DNA of 64,000 nt from CAVTYH01 sp963738835 (GTDB lineage: Bacteria > Planctomycetota > Planctomycetia > Pirellulales > JADZDJ01). Positions within the stretch are counted from its first letter, which is position 1. Every line of letters begins with the position of its first letter. Below are positions 55,874-64,000 of the stretch, one piece after another. Made by a program: the position numbers and the translations under genes. The notes below the pieces were generated by a model that was given only the letters and a program-made list of their open reading frames with translations, made no database searches and was not told the origin of the DNA. The stretch covers positions 310,001-374,000 of the forward strand of contig CAVTYH010000001.1 in assembly GCA_963738835.1 (NCBI GenBank). The letters are read 5' to 3'.

Positions 55874-57847
55874 TTAGCCAGCACCGGGCCGGTCCCGCTC
55901 CCTTAACCTTGGCGCCTGACCGGGAACCAGGCCAGGCTTCGGCACTACGGGTACAGGCACTGGGATTAGGTTGGGGTCCACCGGTAATGTCGTACGATTT
56001 CGAAACTCCTTCAAAGCCAGATTATCGGCGCCAGAATTCACGGTCGCTAGTCGGCCCGTGGCATCGATAAACAGCATTTCGGTCGGTGTTGTTTTCGATT
56101 TACTGTTGATTGCCAGCGGATCGTCATTGCGCACATCAAGCAGCATCGACTGGTTGGTCTCGATTGTCACTTTCTCAACTTTTTGCCGAACTTGCTCGAT
56201 CGTCATATCGGGTACTTTATCAATCGTCGTATCCGCCAAATAGGCGATACTGCCCAAAGGCAATTCCAAGTCTTTGGAAACTTCCAGCCACACATCGTGC
56301 GCTGGTGTGCCTGGTTGAGCGGCCGCCGCAGCGGCTACGGCTGGATCGGGACCGGTTTTGATCATTGTCAGAACATCGATTTTAGCCTTTGGCTCACGAA
56401 TGCCGGCCCACACCGAAGAACTTTCGGCTAGGATCCGAAATTCGCGTGGGATGGTGATTGGCGCACTCGGTTCGCTCGGCGGCGATTCGCGCCAGGGAGA
56501 TCTGCCGCTCTCGGCCTTCGCCAGGTGCTGTGACATCACCGGCTGCAACGCTCCGCTTGCGGTTCCGGCAGGCTGCACATAGTTTGGATTGACCAGCACG
56601 AGTTGAACTCGATAGCGATAGGTCTTACCCGGCTCGGCTGTCAGATCGACGAAGCGAAACAATCGATTGGCAGGTGCAGGCGGCACTGTGGCAGCGCCGT
56701 CCGCCGGAACTCCGTTTTGGGCACCGATTGCTCCGTCAACCGGCGGCGCGCCTGCCGCATTTTTCGGAAAAGGAACGGAGAAATCGACGGCGCCAGGTTG
56801 TTGAATCGGCTGCGCTGCCTGCGCCACATCCGGCGCTTTGAACAACGACGTTTTTGGATGCACCGCTTCGACACCCCAATTCTTAAGATACAACGGGGGA
56901 AGCGGCCACGTGACGTAAGTTGTAATTGGCAAGGTTGTTCCGCTAGGCGTGACAATATTCACCAGTTCTCGCGGAAACACATACTGCGGATCGGCAAGTT
57001 CCGGCGCCTGCGGCACGGCCCAGTTTGCCATATCATCAACCGCCTCTTTGTACTTAATATACTCCCAGGTCAGATTCGTATCTTTCGCGTCATTGACCTC
57101 TGCTCGTTGAATTCTGAACCCCAGGTATCGCGGCACATCGACAATGCCGGCCGGCAGCGCATATTCGAATGCTCGCCGGTAGGCCTCGGCTTGTTTTTCG
57201 ACGGGCACAAGCGCGGTGATGACGGCCCAGTATTTTGCCTTGGGTTCGGCGTTCGGCACGCGCTGTCCGGCGATGGTAACTTCAGTCGCCAGCTGCGCCA
57301 CCTGGGCTGGTTGCTCTGCCCGCGGGCGGTTTCTCAGGCCGACCTCCGGCACTTCATCGTGCTCGGTGCTGCGGCGAACGCCGGGCGCCGGCCCGCTGGG
57401 CACATACCCCACTGGCGGCGCTGCGGCGAGATTGGCATTGGGGTTATACGGCACAATGCCGCGATCGGCATGCACTGTTACCTCTTCGGGCGCAAAGAGA
57501 ACCGGATCGGTCCGAGGCGATAATTCCTGGAACACCGGGGGCCTAAATTCATTTCTTAACCTCATCCCTTCGATCGAAATTGGCTTTTCATCGCTTACGA
57601 TTCTGTCGACAAAATTGACCGGCGGCGCAGGAGGCGGAGGAGTTGACTCTTCGATTTGCGACCTGACTCTGGCACTGGTCGACTTAATCGAATCCGGCGA
57701 TTTCGAATCGTCGATCGGCTTGGCCGTAATCGCCGAGTAGAGAAACAACAGCAAAATCAAGGCCGTCACACCTAAGACAATTTTCTCACCATTATGGAAG
57801 AAAAACTGCTTAATGCCGTCGCCACTCAGATTTAATTTTACTTTCAT
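55874..57847 (-). CDS. Pilus-operon inner-membrane protein (PilP-position)
   Basis: 657 aa. It starts MKVKLNLSGDGIKQFFFHNG with one N-terminal TM helix (IVLGVTALILLLFLYSAITA, about 22-41), so most of the protein is periplasmic. Pro-rich linker regions surround beta-rich parts: KAKYWAVITALVPVEKQAEA, NRLFRFVDLTAEPGKTYRYR, TPAHDVWLEVSKDLELPLGS, TPTEMLFIDATGRLATVNSG. I recognise it only as a protein seen in planctomycete PilM operons. By position it may replace PilP, linking the inner-membrane complex to the secretin, though it is much longer. Confidence 0.65.
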   Translation of the reverse strand: MKVKLNLSGDGIKQFFFHNGEKIVLGVTALILLLFLYSAITAKPIDDSKSPDSIKSTSARVRSQIEESTPPPPAPPVNFVDRIVSDEKPISIEGMRLRNEFRPPVFQELSPRTDPVLFAPEEVTVHADRGIVPYNPNANLAAAPPVGYVPSGPAPGVRRSTEHDEVPEVGLRNRPRAEQPAQVAQLATEVTIAGQRVPNAEPKAKYWAVITALVPVEKQAEAYRRAFEYALPAGIVDVPRYLGFRIQRAEVNDAKDTNLTWEYIKYKEAVDDMANWAVPQAPELADPQYVFPRELVNIVTPSGTTLPITTYVTWPLPPLYLKNWGVEAVHPKTSLFKAPDVAQAAQPIQQPGAVDFSVPFPKNAAGAPPVDGAIGAQNGVPADGAATVPPAPANRLFRFVDLTAEPGKTYRYRVQLVLVNPNYVQPAGTASGALQPVMSQHLAKAESGRSPWRESPPSEPSAPITIPREFRILAESSSVWAGIREPKAKIDVLTMIKTGPDPAVAAAAAAQPGTPAHDVWLEVSKDLELPLGSIAYLADTTIDKVPDMTIEQVRQKVEKVTIETNQSMLLDVRNDDPLAINSKSKTTPTEMLFIDATGRLATVNSGADNLALKEFRNRTTLPVDPNLIPVPVPVVPKPGLVPGQAPRLRERDRPGAG

Positions 57848-57919
57848 GGCTCTGCCTCCTGAACGATGCCTTGTTCACTTGCATTGCAAAAAATCGAAAT
57901 GGATGATGGCTCAAGTTTT

Positions 57920-59314
57920 CTAGCGGGCCGGCGCTGCATTCGCAGGCGGAGGAGCGGTGCTTTCTTGCGCCCCATCTGCTGGCGGACTGGAATCGCCCGA
58001 GCCCGCGGAATCACGTCTCTTGGGTGGCTGAATCAAGTAGACCACCCCCCAAATCTCAACGGTTGAGTAGCGGTCGTACTGCGTTCCCCCTCCTACCACG
58101 GGCGCAGAATAATTCCTTTCGCCACGATCGGCTTCGGAACGATGCTCACCACCGCCGCCTCTAAAGACAGGGCCGGCCATGGTCGCAGTGCCGGTTGTTT
58201 GTGCATCAATCCGAACCTGTTGCACTTCGATGGGCAGTGGCGAATTCCGGCACAGCAAAAGCAGTTTATCGATATAGCGCCGGTCCATTTTCAGGACCAA
58301 CTTAAACGGCATCAGGAAATACTCCGCCGTAGCCGCCGCAGCGTCTACATCTGCGGCCATCATTGCCGCGCCTTTCTCGGTGACGTACCTGAAACTCTTC
58401 CAGATGGCGTCGGGGTCGGCTGGCGCGGTGCCGTCGGGACTAGGTGTTGCGCCGTTCGGATCGCTCTTGCCGCGGCTGGTATACACCGGCCTGGTTGGTG
58501 CGGTGTCGCTGGGAGGAGCTTCGGTCGTCGGGGTAGTAGTCGTGGTGGTCGAGACGCCGGGAATCGGTTGAATTCGACCATGTCCGCCGTTGATGGTGCC
58601 ATCGATCGCCGAATAGGCGATATCCATCGAGATGATTTGCTGAATTGGCGCATCGTGCGGACCGCTGGAGCCTTCATCCACCTGTTGAATGATCTTGCAC
58701 AGCGCCTCGTACACCCACAGCTCTTCCTGAGCTTGCTTGACGATTTGCGTGGACAGCGGGTGATCCCATTCAAACGCTTGCTGGATATCGCTGATTTGCG
58801 ACCAGATGACGCGATGCTCGGGCGCCATTTGGCCGACCGACGGAGGTGGTGCAGCCGCTGAGGCGGGTGGTTCTGCATCCACCATGGCTGCCAATTGCGC
58901 GACTGCATATCGGACTTTGTCTTGGTAACGTTCCAACAGTGGCAGTTGCAGTTCCACTTTCGTTCCCTCGACGTCCTGAATGGCCTTCACAAAATCTGCA
59001 CCCAGGCTTTCGGGCCAGACGAAAACTTTTTCCTTTTGCTGCTGGTACAGCGTTGACCAGGCCTTGTCTACCTGTTCCCAGGCGGCTTTGGTTTGGTTTT
59101 CGACATCATCCGCCCAGTTGAGCTTTGGCTCGGGCTGAATGCCCTTAAGGTCACCCATGACTTTATCGATCTTCCCGGAATCAGTTCGGAATTGATCGGC
59201 CAGGGTGGCCGTGGACAGGTACCATGCCACTAGGCCGACAAAGGCCGCCAGGCCGCAGAGAATCCAAAAGTGATGTTTGCGGACCAACTCGAGAAACTGT
59301 TTGACTTTGTCCAT
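57920..59314 (-). CDS. Pilus-operon PilO-like protein
   Basis: 464 aa. Topology fits PilO: short cytoplasmic start (MDKVKQFLELVRKHH), TM helix FWILCGLAAFVGLVAWYLST (16-35), a periplasmic coiled coil (IDKVMGDLKGIQPEPKLNWA; VENQTKAAWEQVDKAWSTLY), and a C-terminal ferredoxin-like part (AEYFLMPFKLVLKMDRRYID; LPIEVQQVRIDAQTTG). The middle has a Thr/Pro-rich linker (about 255-300) absent from classical PilO of about 200 aa. It follows pilM by 41 bp in the same direction. Confidence 0.65.
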   Translation of the reverse strand: MDKVKQFLELVRKHHFWILCGLAAFVGLVAWYLSTATLADQFRTDSGKIDKVMGDLKGIQPEPKLNWADDVENQTKAAWEQVDKAWSTLYQQQKEKVFVWPESLGADFVKAIQDVEGTKVELQLPLLERYQDKVRYAVAQLAAMVDAEPPASAAAPPPSVGQMAPEHRVIWSQISDIQQAFEWDHPLSTQIVKQAQEELWVYEALCKIIQQVDEGSSGPHDAPIQQIISMDIAYSAIDGTINGGHGRIQPIPGVSTTTTTTPTTEAPPSDTAPTRPVYTSRGKSDPNGATPSPDGTAPADPDAIWKSFRYVTEKGAAMMAADVDAAAATAEYFLMPFKLVLKMDRRYIDKLLLLCRNSPLPIEVQQVRIDAQTTGTATMAGPVFRGGGGEHRSEADRGERNYSAPVVGGGTQYDRYSTVEIWGVVYLIQPPKRRDSAGSGDSSPPADGAQESTAPPPANAAPAR

Positions 59315-59355
59315 AACGATGACCGTGTTTTTTCGCGTTTTCGGCGGGCCAATAG

Positions 59356-61529
59356 TTACTTGGCTTCGCGACTGGCGACTTTCGGTTCCTCCGCATCAGA
59401 TTTCTTTGGTTCTTCCAATTCTTTGCGGTGCTTCTCGCGCTGTGAAAGCGGAGTGGGCTTCCAAGCGAATTGGACGACAAACTTGTATTCCCGAACGTTA
59501 AACGAGGTTTGCTTGCCGCCGCCAAGAGCCGGTGCTGCCGGGCTGCCGAATCCTCCGACCATAACAGCAGGCGCCATTGCGTCAGCGGCACTGGCATTCG
59601 GATCGCTCAGGGTTACTGGTTTTGGCGTGCCGGAATCGCTAACCAAGAGTGGCAGATCAATGCCTAGCTGCTTCGTGGAAATCCGAATAGGCCGCCCGTT
59701 GGCATCCACATCTCCCAGCACAATGTCCCCCTTGTCGGCCAACTGTTTAATGAACGTCTTGCGGACAAATTCAGCGGCGTCGTTGCCCTGCTGCTTTTCA
59801 TTGTTGTGGTAGTGGTGACCGCGAATTTCGATGACCCAGCCGCTGTTGTCGGCGGCCCCTGAGGACGCGCTGTCGGACGAATCGGACGAGGTAGGCGCCG
59901 AAGTGACTGGGGCAGGAGAGTCATTGGCGTCGGCAGCTTTGGCTCCGCCAGCAGGCCTCGATTTCAGCTTGGCAATTTGTTCCTGAGCCGCCTGTTTCCA
60001 CGGATTCAGGTCAGGGAAGTATTCGCAGTCAATCGAATCGATGTAGATAAGGTTGCGATCCGAGATTTCGGCCGGCATTTTTTCATCGCGCGGCAGGCAC
60101 TCGTTGATGGCCTTGAGCAGCTCCGCCCAAACCAGGCGGCGTTCGCCAATGCCCGCCAGCGTCTGGCCAAGGCTCTGGACCTTATTCAAATTGGCCACGG
60201 CCGCCGTTGTAGCCGGAACTTGCATCGGTAGAAGCTTTCTTAGCACTCTCGGCGGCGGCGAAGGCTTGTTTGTAGGCGTCGTCGTCGCGGGCCGAGTTCC
60301 ACTCGCGCCACTTGCCGAAGTAGCCGACCATGCAGCCGAACAGCAGTGCCGCCACCGCGGCCACGGCCCACGGTTTTTTCGCCTTGATTATCCGATCTTT
60401 GATGATCTCGCGTGGCAACAAATTCGTGCTCAGCCGGCCTTTGCCCAAGCCCTGGATGCACAGACCGTAGCAGACGCCGTAAGGAAAGCAGGTTTTCCTT
60501 GAATGCCGGCGAAGCGGTGACCGCCGGGCCAGTGAGTTTTTTGATATCCCTCGAACTTCGGCCACTTCCAGGCCGAGGTTTTGCGCCAGGTACTTGTGCA
60601 ATCCGCGCAACTTCATCGCGTTGCCCAAGGCCATCACTCGATCAAGTTTCGCGGTGCGATCTAAATTCTGGAAGAAACTGAGCGAGCGCTGCACTTCCCA
60701 CAACAGCTCGCTGAAAACAGGCCGCATGGCCTGAAAAACCGCCTTGGGGTCTTCCGCCTTCATGGCGTTGCGCTTCAGGTGCTCTGCCTTGGCGAAGGTG
60801 AGCTTCATCTGCTTGGTCAGCGCCTTCGTGAAGTGATTGCCGCCCAAATTGATGTGAACGTTGCCAGACACGGAAGCCGTTGGTGACGACTAGATCGGAC
60901 ATGTCGGCCCCTAGCGACAACACAATCAAACTCGGCGGTGGATTTTCCGGATCGTACTGATCCACCGGAGGCGTATCAGGCATCTGATCGAACGTGGCAA
61001 AGTTGTACAGTGCCAGCGGGGTGAGCTGGATGAGATCGATCTCGATGCCGGCATCCGTGAATGGTCGCAGCGCGCGATACACCTGATCGCGCTTCATGGC
61101 GAACAAGCCGACTTCCGTCTCCAGCGCAAAACCGTCTTCCACACTTCCGCCAGCCAGTTGCTGGTAGTCCCAAACGACATCTTCCAGTGCAAATGGAATT
61201 TGCTGACGGGCTTCGTACTTCACGATGTCGGGAATTTTTTTCGATTCCACCGGCGGCAACTTGATGAACCGCGCTAAACCACTTTGCCCGGAAACAGAGA
61301 TGGCAACTTTGTCTCCCTTGACCGAGTTGCGGGAGAGAAACGTTTCCAGCGCTTCTTTCATGAGCTCAGCCGGATTGGCATCGGGCTGGCCGAGCATCTT
61401 GGGGTATTCGACGAAATCGAATGCCTCAGCCACAATCTGGTGTGGGATCGTCGCCCAAACGGCAGCGCAGCGCCTTCGAGCGCACATTGCCCCAAGATCG
61501 ATTCCCCAAACAGCTCCGGACTTCGCCAT
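59356..61529 (-). CDS. pilM: PilM, large planctomycete form (multiple indels)
   Basis: About 723 aa after correction; ATG at 61529 (MAKSGAVWGIDLG). It has the actin-like ATPase fold: GIDLG phosphate-1 loop, KVAISVSGQSGLARFIKLPP, VESKKIPDIVKYEARQQIPF, SLIVLSLGADMSDLVVTNGF, INLGGNHFTKALTKQMKLTF. A TM helix (PWAVAAVAALLFGCMVGYF) and a periplasmic region (VWAELLKAINECLPRDEKMP; NREYKFVVQFAWKPTP-type end) replace a separate PilN. Frame problems: three one-base insertions near 61445-61495 that together restore the frame, a shift at about 60863, a -1/+1 pair at about 60490-60560, and a shift at about 60190-60240. It assembles the inner-membrane pilus platform. Confidence 0.88.
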
Positions 61530-61949
61530 ATGAAAATTCCCTTGTTCCCTGTCCCACGACCTGGGCGGATGGAAGCCGACGTGTGACTCAACGAGTCGAA
61601 AAGTTACCAACAGCTAGTCGTAGCGCTTCCGACCCTTCGAGTTTCTGAAACTCCCTAACTTCGTCCGCCCCGCTCGATACGCGGCAGCCCCGTGTCCACA
61701 ACCGGCCATGGATGACAAGATAAAGCCGATACGATGCCGTCGCCAGCCTCTTGGTTCTCTGTAAACCAATGTATCGACCAGGGATAGGCGTTGTCAAATC
61801 TTTGGCGAATGGATGGGGAATTGGGATTGTGGATTGGAGAATTTGCTAGAACATCATCAGGTGTGCATTTTCCCGTGTGCAGTGCATAATCTTCTATCCA
61901 CGCCGCGGCTCCGCTTGCGGTTCCCCACTGGCTATTTCCCATTTCTTCA
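61530..61949. other. Intergenic region upstream of pilM and the flippase gene
   Basis: About 420 bp between divergent genes. The leftward pilM promoter and the rightward promoter for 61950 should lie here. An ORF at 61655-62041 minus reads as low-quality protein and overlaps the flippase start; I do not accept it. No terminator or repeat stands out. Confidence 0.4.
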
Positions 61950-62954
61950 ATGCCTTCCGTTCTCCGCCGGCTCGTGCCCCCTATTGCCAAACTGGCAATT
62001 TTGGCGCTAGTCATTTGGGGCGGCCACCGAACCATTTCCACTGCCCTGGGCGATTTGAAAGACCACGGCTGGCAACTGAATCAGTTGCAACCGGCCTGGG
62101 CGCTGCTTTCGGGGACGTTGTATTTGATCAGCCAGTTCCCTTGCGGCTGGTTTTGGCACGGCGTGCTGAATGGTTTGGGGCAACGGGTTGAACTGCCCAG
62201 AGCACTGCGGGCGTACTACATCGGACACCTTGGAAAATACGTGCCCGGCAAAGCGATGGTGGTTGTCTTGCGCACTGCGCTCGTCGGGCAGCCGCATGTA
62301 AAAACTTCGCTAGCCGTAGTGGCCGTGTTCTATGAAACGTTCACGACGATGGCCTGCGGCGCTGCTTTGGCCGCGATTTTCTTGCTGGCAGGCCATCGCG
62401 ACAAGCCGTGGCTGATTGTTGGATCGGTGGCACTTATCGGCTTGGTTGGATTACCGACAATTCCATCGGTCTTTATTCGACTCCTGCGACTCATGCGGAT
62501 TGTTCGGGCCGAGCCCAATTTGGCAGCGGTTGCCGAAGGGACAACGCCGATTGAGACGGTCAGCTCAGCAATTCATCTGCGCCCGGCATTGCTCCTGCGT
62601 GGTTGGCTCACGATTGTTTCGGGCTGGATTTTGGCGGGCGCCAGCCTGTGGGCCGCAGTTCGAGCGATCGGCGTGGAAAACACGAATCTAATCACCGACC
62701 TGCCGCTGTACACCGCCACCGTGGCATTGGCGGTGGTACTGGGTTTTGTGTCGATGTTGCCTGCGGGCGTCGGGGTTCGCGATGTTGCTTTGATGGAATT
62801 GCTGGCCCCGCATTTGGAGCAGTTAGTGCCGCAGAAGGGTCAGTTATTAGCGTTGGTCGCCGTAGTCGTTCTGCGATTGATTTGGCTGACGGCTGAAGTC
62901 GTACTTTCCGCAATCCTGTATCCGCTGGGCCGAACTGCATCCGGCGCAAAGTGA
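61950..62954 (+). CDS. Lysylphosphatidylglycerol synthase TM region/UPF0104-like flippase
   Basis: 334 aa with 8 or so TM helices: LAILALVIWGG, LLSGTLYLISQFPCGWFWHG, SLAVVAVFYETFTTMACGAA, WLIVGSVALIGLVGLPTIPS, GWLTIVSGWILAGASLWAAV, ATVALAVVLGFVSMLPAGVG and LLALVAVVVLRLIWLTAEVV. The YYIGHLGKYVPGKA motif and the MLPAGVGVRDVALMELL motif are characteristic of the LPG_synthase_TM (PF03706) family. Members move or modify polar lipids. It precedes a polyprenyl-phosphate glycosyltransferase, consistent with a cell-envelope lipid-sugar role. Confidence 0.85.
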   Translation: MPSVLRRLVPPIAKLAILALVIWGGHRTISTALGDLKDHGWQLNQLQPAWALLSGTLYLISQFPCGWFWHGVLNGLGQRVELPRALRAYYIGHLGKYVPGKAMVVVLRTALVGQPHVKTSLAVVAVFYETFTTMACGAALAAIFLLAGHRDKPWLIVGSVALIGLVGLPTIPSVFIRLLRLMRIVRAEPNLAAVAEGTTPIETVSSAIHLRPALLLRGWLTIVSGWILAGASLWAAVRAIGVENTNLITDLPLYTATVALAVVLGFVSMLPAGVGVRDVALMELLAPHLEQLVPQKGQLLALVAVVVLRLIWLTAEVVLSAILYPLGRTASGAK

Positions 62955-63058
62955 ATTACCGCAGGACTTGGTGTATCCTGGACAATTACGCGGTTGTTGG
63001 CATCATTTTCCGCTAAGCAGCAAGCGACCAGTCCCCACTAGAACTCCAAATTGATTTC

Positions 63059-64000
63059 ATGCTCTCCATCGTCATTCCTGCGCTGAACGAGGTGGAAAGC
63101 CTTGCGCCGTTGCATGGGGAATTGAGCGCCGCGGCGGCGGCCAATGACTACGATGTTGAACTCATCTTTGTCGACGATGGGTCTAGCGACGGTTCTTGGA
63201 ACGTCATTCGACAACTATCGGCCAGCGATCCCCGGGTTCGTGGCATTCGTTTTCGCCGTCGGTTCGGTAAAGCGGCGGCGCTGAACGCCGGCTTTCAAGC
63301 GGCACGAGGTGACACAATCATCACGCTGGATGCCGATCTGCAGGACGACCCGCGCGAGATTCCAAAGTTTCTCGCCAAGATGGACGAGGGTTGTGACGTC
63401 GTCAGCGGCTGGAAGCAAACGCGCTACGATCCCTGGCATAAAGTGCTTCCGTCTCGCGTTTTCAATTGGCTTGTGAGCCGACTGACGGGGGTGCAACTGC
63501 ACGATCACAACTGCGGGATGAAAAGCTATCGCCGCGAAATTTTTGACGAAGTGCGGCTCTACGGCGAATTGCACCGCTTCGTGCCGGTGCTGGCAGATGC
63601 CCGCGGATTTAAGGTCGGCGAAGTGGTCATCAATCACCGACCGAGGAAGTTCGGTAAGTCAAAATACGGCGTGGGCCGAATCGCCAAAGGATTTCTCGAT
63701 TTGCTGACCGTGAAATTTCTGACCGGTTTCGGCCAGCGGCCACAGCATCTGTTGGGAATGGTTGGCCTGCTGTTTTTCTTTCTGGGATTTGCCGGGCTGG
63801 CATATTTGAGCGTCTATTGGTTGCTGACCCACTTGCATCCCGATTGGAAATGGCCGCCTCTTCACGAACGACCGGCCTTGCTGTATTCGCTGGGTTCGCT
63901 ATTGTTGGGCGGACAACTAATGTCGATCGGGTTTCTGGCCGAGCTAATTACCGCCTATCACGGCCGCGATTCCGATACGTATTCGATTGCCGAACGGTTG
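63059..64000 (+). CDS. Family 2 glycosyltransferase, DPM1-like (partial, runs off right edge)
   Basis: 314 codons from ATG at 63059 (MLSIVIPALNEVESLAPLHG). GT2 motifs: FVDDGSSDGSWNVIRQL (nucleotide binding, DDGS), the catalytic-area ITLDADLQDDPREIP (DAD/DLQDDP) and PRKFGKSKYGVGRIAKGFLD. Two C-terminal TM helices (LLGMVGLLFFFLGFAGLAYL; YSLGSLLLGGQLMSIGFLAE) place it at the membrane. It likely transfers a sugar from a nucleotide sugar to a polyprenyl phosphate. The C-terminus is outside the window. Confidence 0.92.
   Translation, partial: MLSIVIPALNEVESLAPLHGELSAAAAANDYDVELIFVDDGSSDGSWNVIRQLSASDPRVRGIRFRRRFGKAAALNAGFQAARGDTIITLDADLQDDPREIPKFLAKMDEGCDVVSGWKQTRYDPWHKVLPSRVFNWLVSRLTGVQLHDHNCGMKSYRREIFDEVRLYGELHRFVPVLADARGFKVGEVVINHRPRKFGKSKYGVGRIAKGFLDLLTVKFLTGFGQRPQHLLGMVGLLFFFLGFAGLAYLSVYWLLTHLHPDWKWPPLHERPALLYSLGSLLLGGQLMSIGFLAELITAYHGRDSDTYSIAERL

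Noticed and set aside
61655..62041. 128-aa minus ORF between pilM and the flippase gene
   Set aside because: No domain character, overlaps the flippase start, and has no plausible RBS.
1..64000. CRISPR arrays, rRNA genes, complete insertion sequences
   Set aside because: No regularly spaced direct repeats of CRISPR type, no rRNA-like stretches, and no transposase ORF with terminal repeats were seen.

Overview
The window looks like chromosomal DNA of a planctomycete, probably of the Pirellula/Lacipirellula type. The evidence is a giant secreted protein with a 'LEPR' N-terminal signal, lamin-tail, CotH and dockerin modules; a PEP-CTERM-like protein; a large planctomycete-type PilM with a C-terminal extension next to a long TPR-secretin; many secreted proteins of unknown role; and dispersed short palindromic repeats. 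This assignment rests on protein character, not on a database search.

Layout. (1) 1-5.5 kb: the right end of an integrated phage or phage-satellite element, transcribed leftwards. It holds a DNA-binding protein, an excisionase-type HTH protein, a P4-type primase-helicase, a cluster of 9-bp iteron-like repeats, a candidate small terminase subunit, a 51-aa ORF and the large terminase subunit, which runs off the left edge. The element ends at a tRNA-3'-end-like sequence (5501-5520) that lies inside the orphan C-terminal tail of a tyrosine integrase. (2) 5.9-8.9 kb: small lipoprotein, membrane protein, YncE-like beta-propeller, then a repeat-rich gap. (3) 8.9-18.9 kb: tripartite efflux system (TolC-type channel, adaptor, RND pump) with an OmpR/histidine-kinase pair and a periplasmic PepSY-like protein. 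(4) 19.1-24.8 kb: the giant LTD/CotH/dockerin protein. (5) 24.8-28.4 kb: lutABC-type lactate utilisation genes with a PsbP/DcrB-like gene inserted between lutA and lutB. (6) 28.5-33.4 kb: four overlapping genes for secreted proteins, including two tandem paralogues. (7) 33.6-37.0 kb: two polysaccharide-lyase-like secreted proteins and a second YncE-like propeller. (8) 37.1-40.0 kb: a prepilin-like/WD40/zinc-ribbon membrane protein. (9) 40.0-43.8 kb: periodically spaced T-tracts, then a two-subunit Tat-exported molybdenum hydroxylase and a MocA-like cofactor nucleotidyltransferase. (10) 44.1-50.6 kb: TolC-like lipoprotein, tmk, cmk, plsC, a candidate structured RNA and an ECF sigma factor. (11) 50.7-61.5 kb: DUF423 protein and a four-gene type IV pilus/secretin operon. 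(12) 62-64 kb: a flippase-like membrane protein and a DPM1-like glycosyltransferase cut by the right edge.

A recurring feature is single-base frameshifts in otherwise well-preserved genes (primase, terminase partner, HTH gene, TolC, RND pump, LTD protein, DUF4139-like protein, molybdenum hydroxylase, pilM). Several lie in homopolymers, and pilM contains compensating clusters. I read most of them as uncorrected assembly indels, not gene decay, so the true proteins are probably intact. Coordinates for these genes span all pieces.
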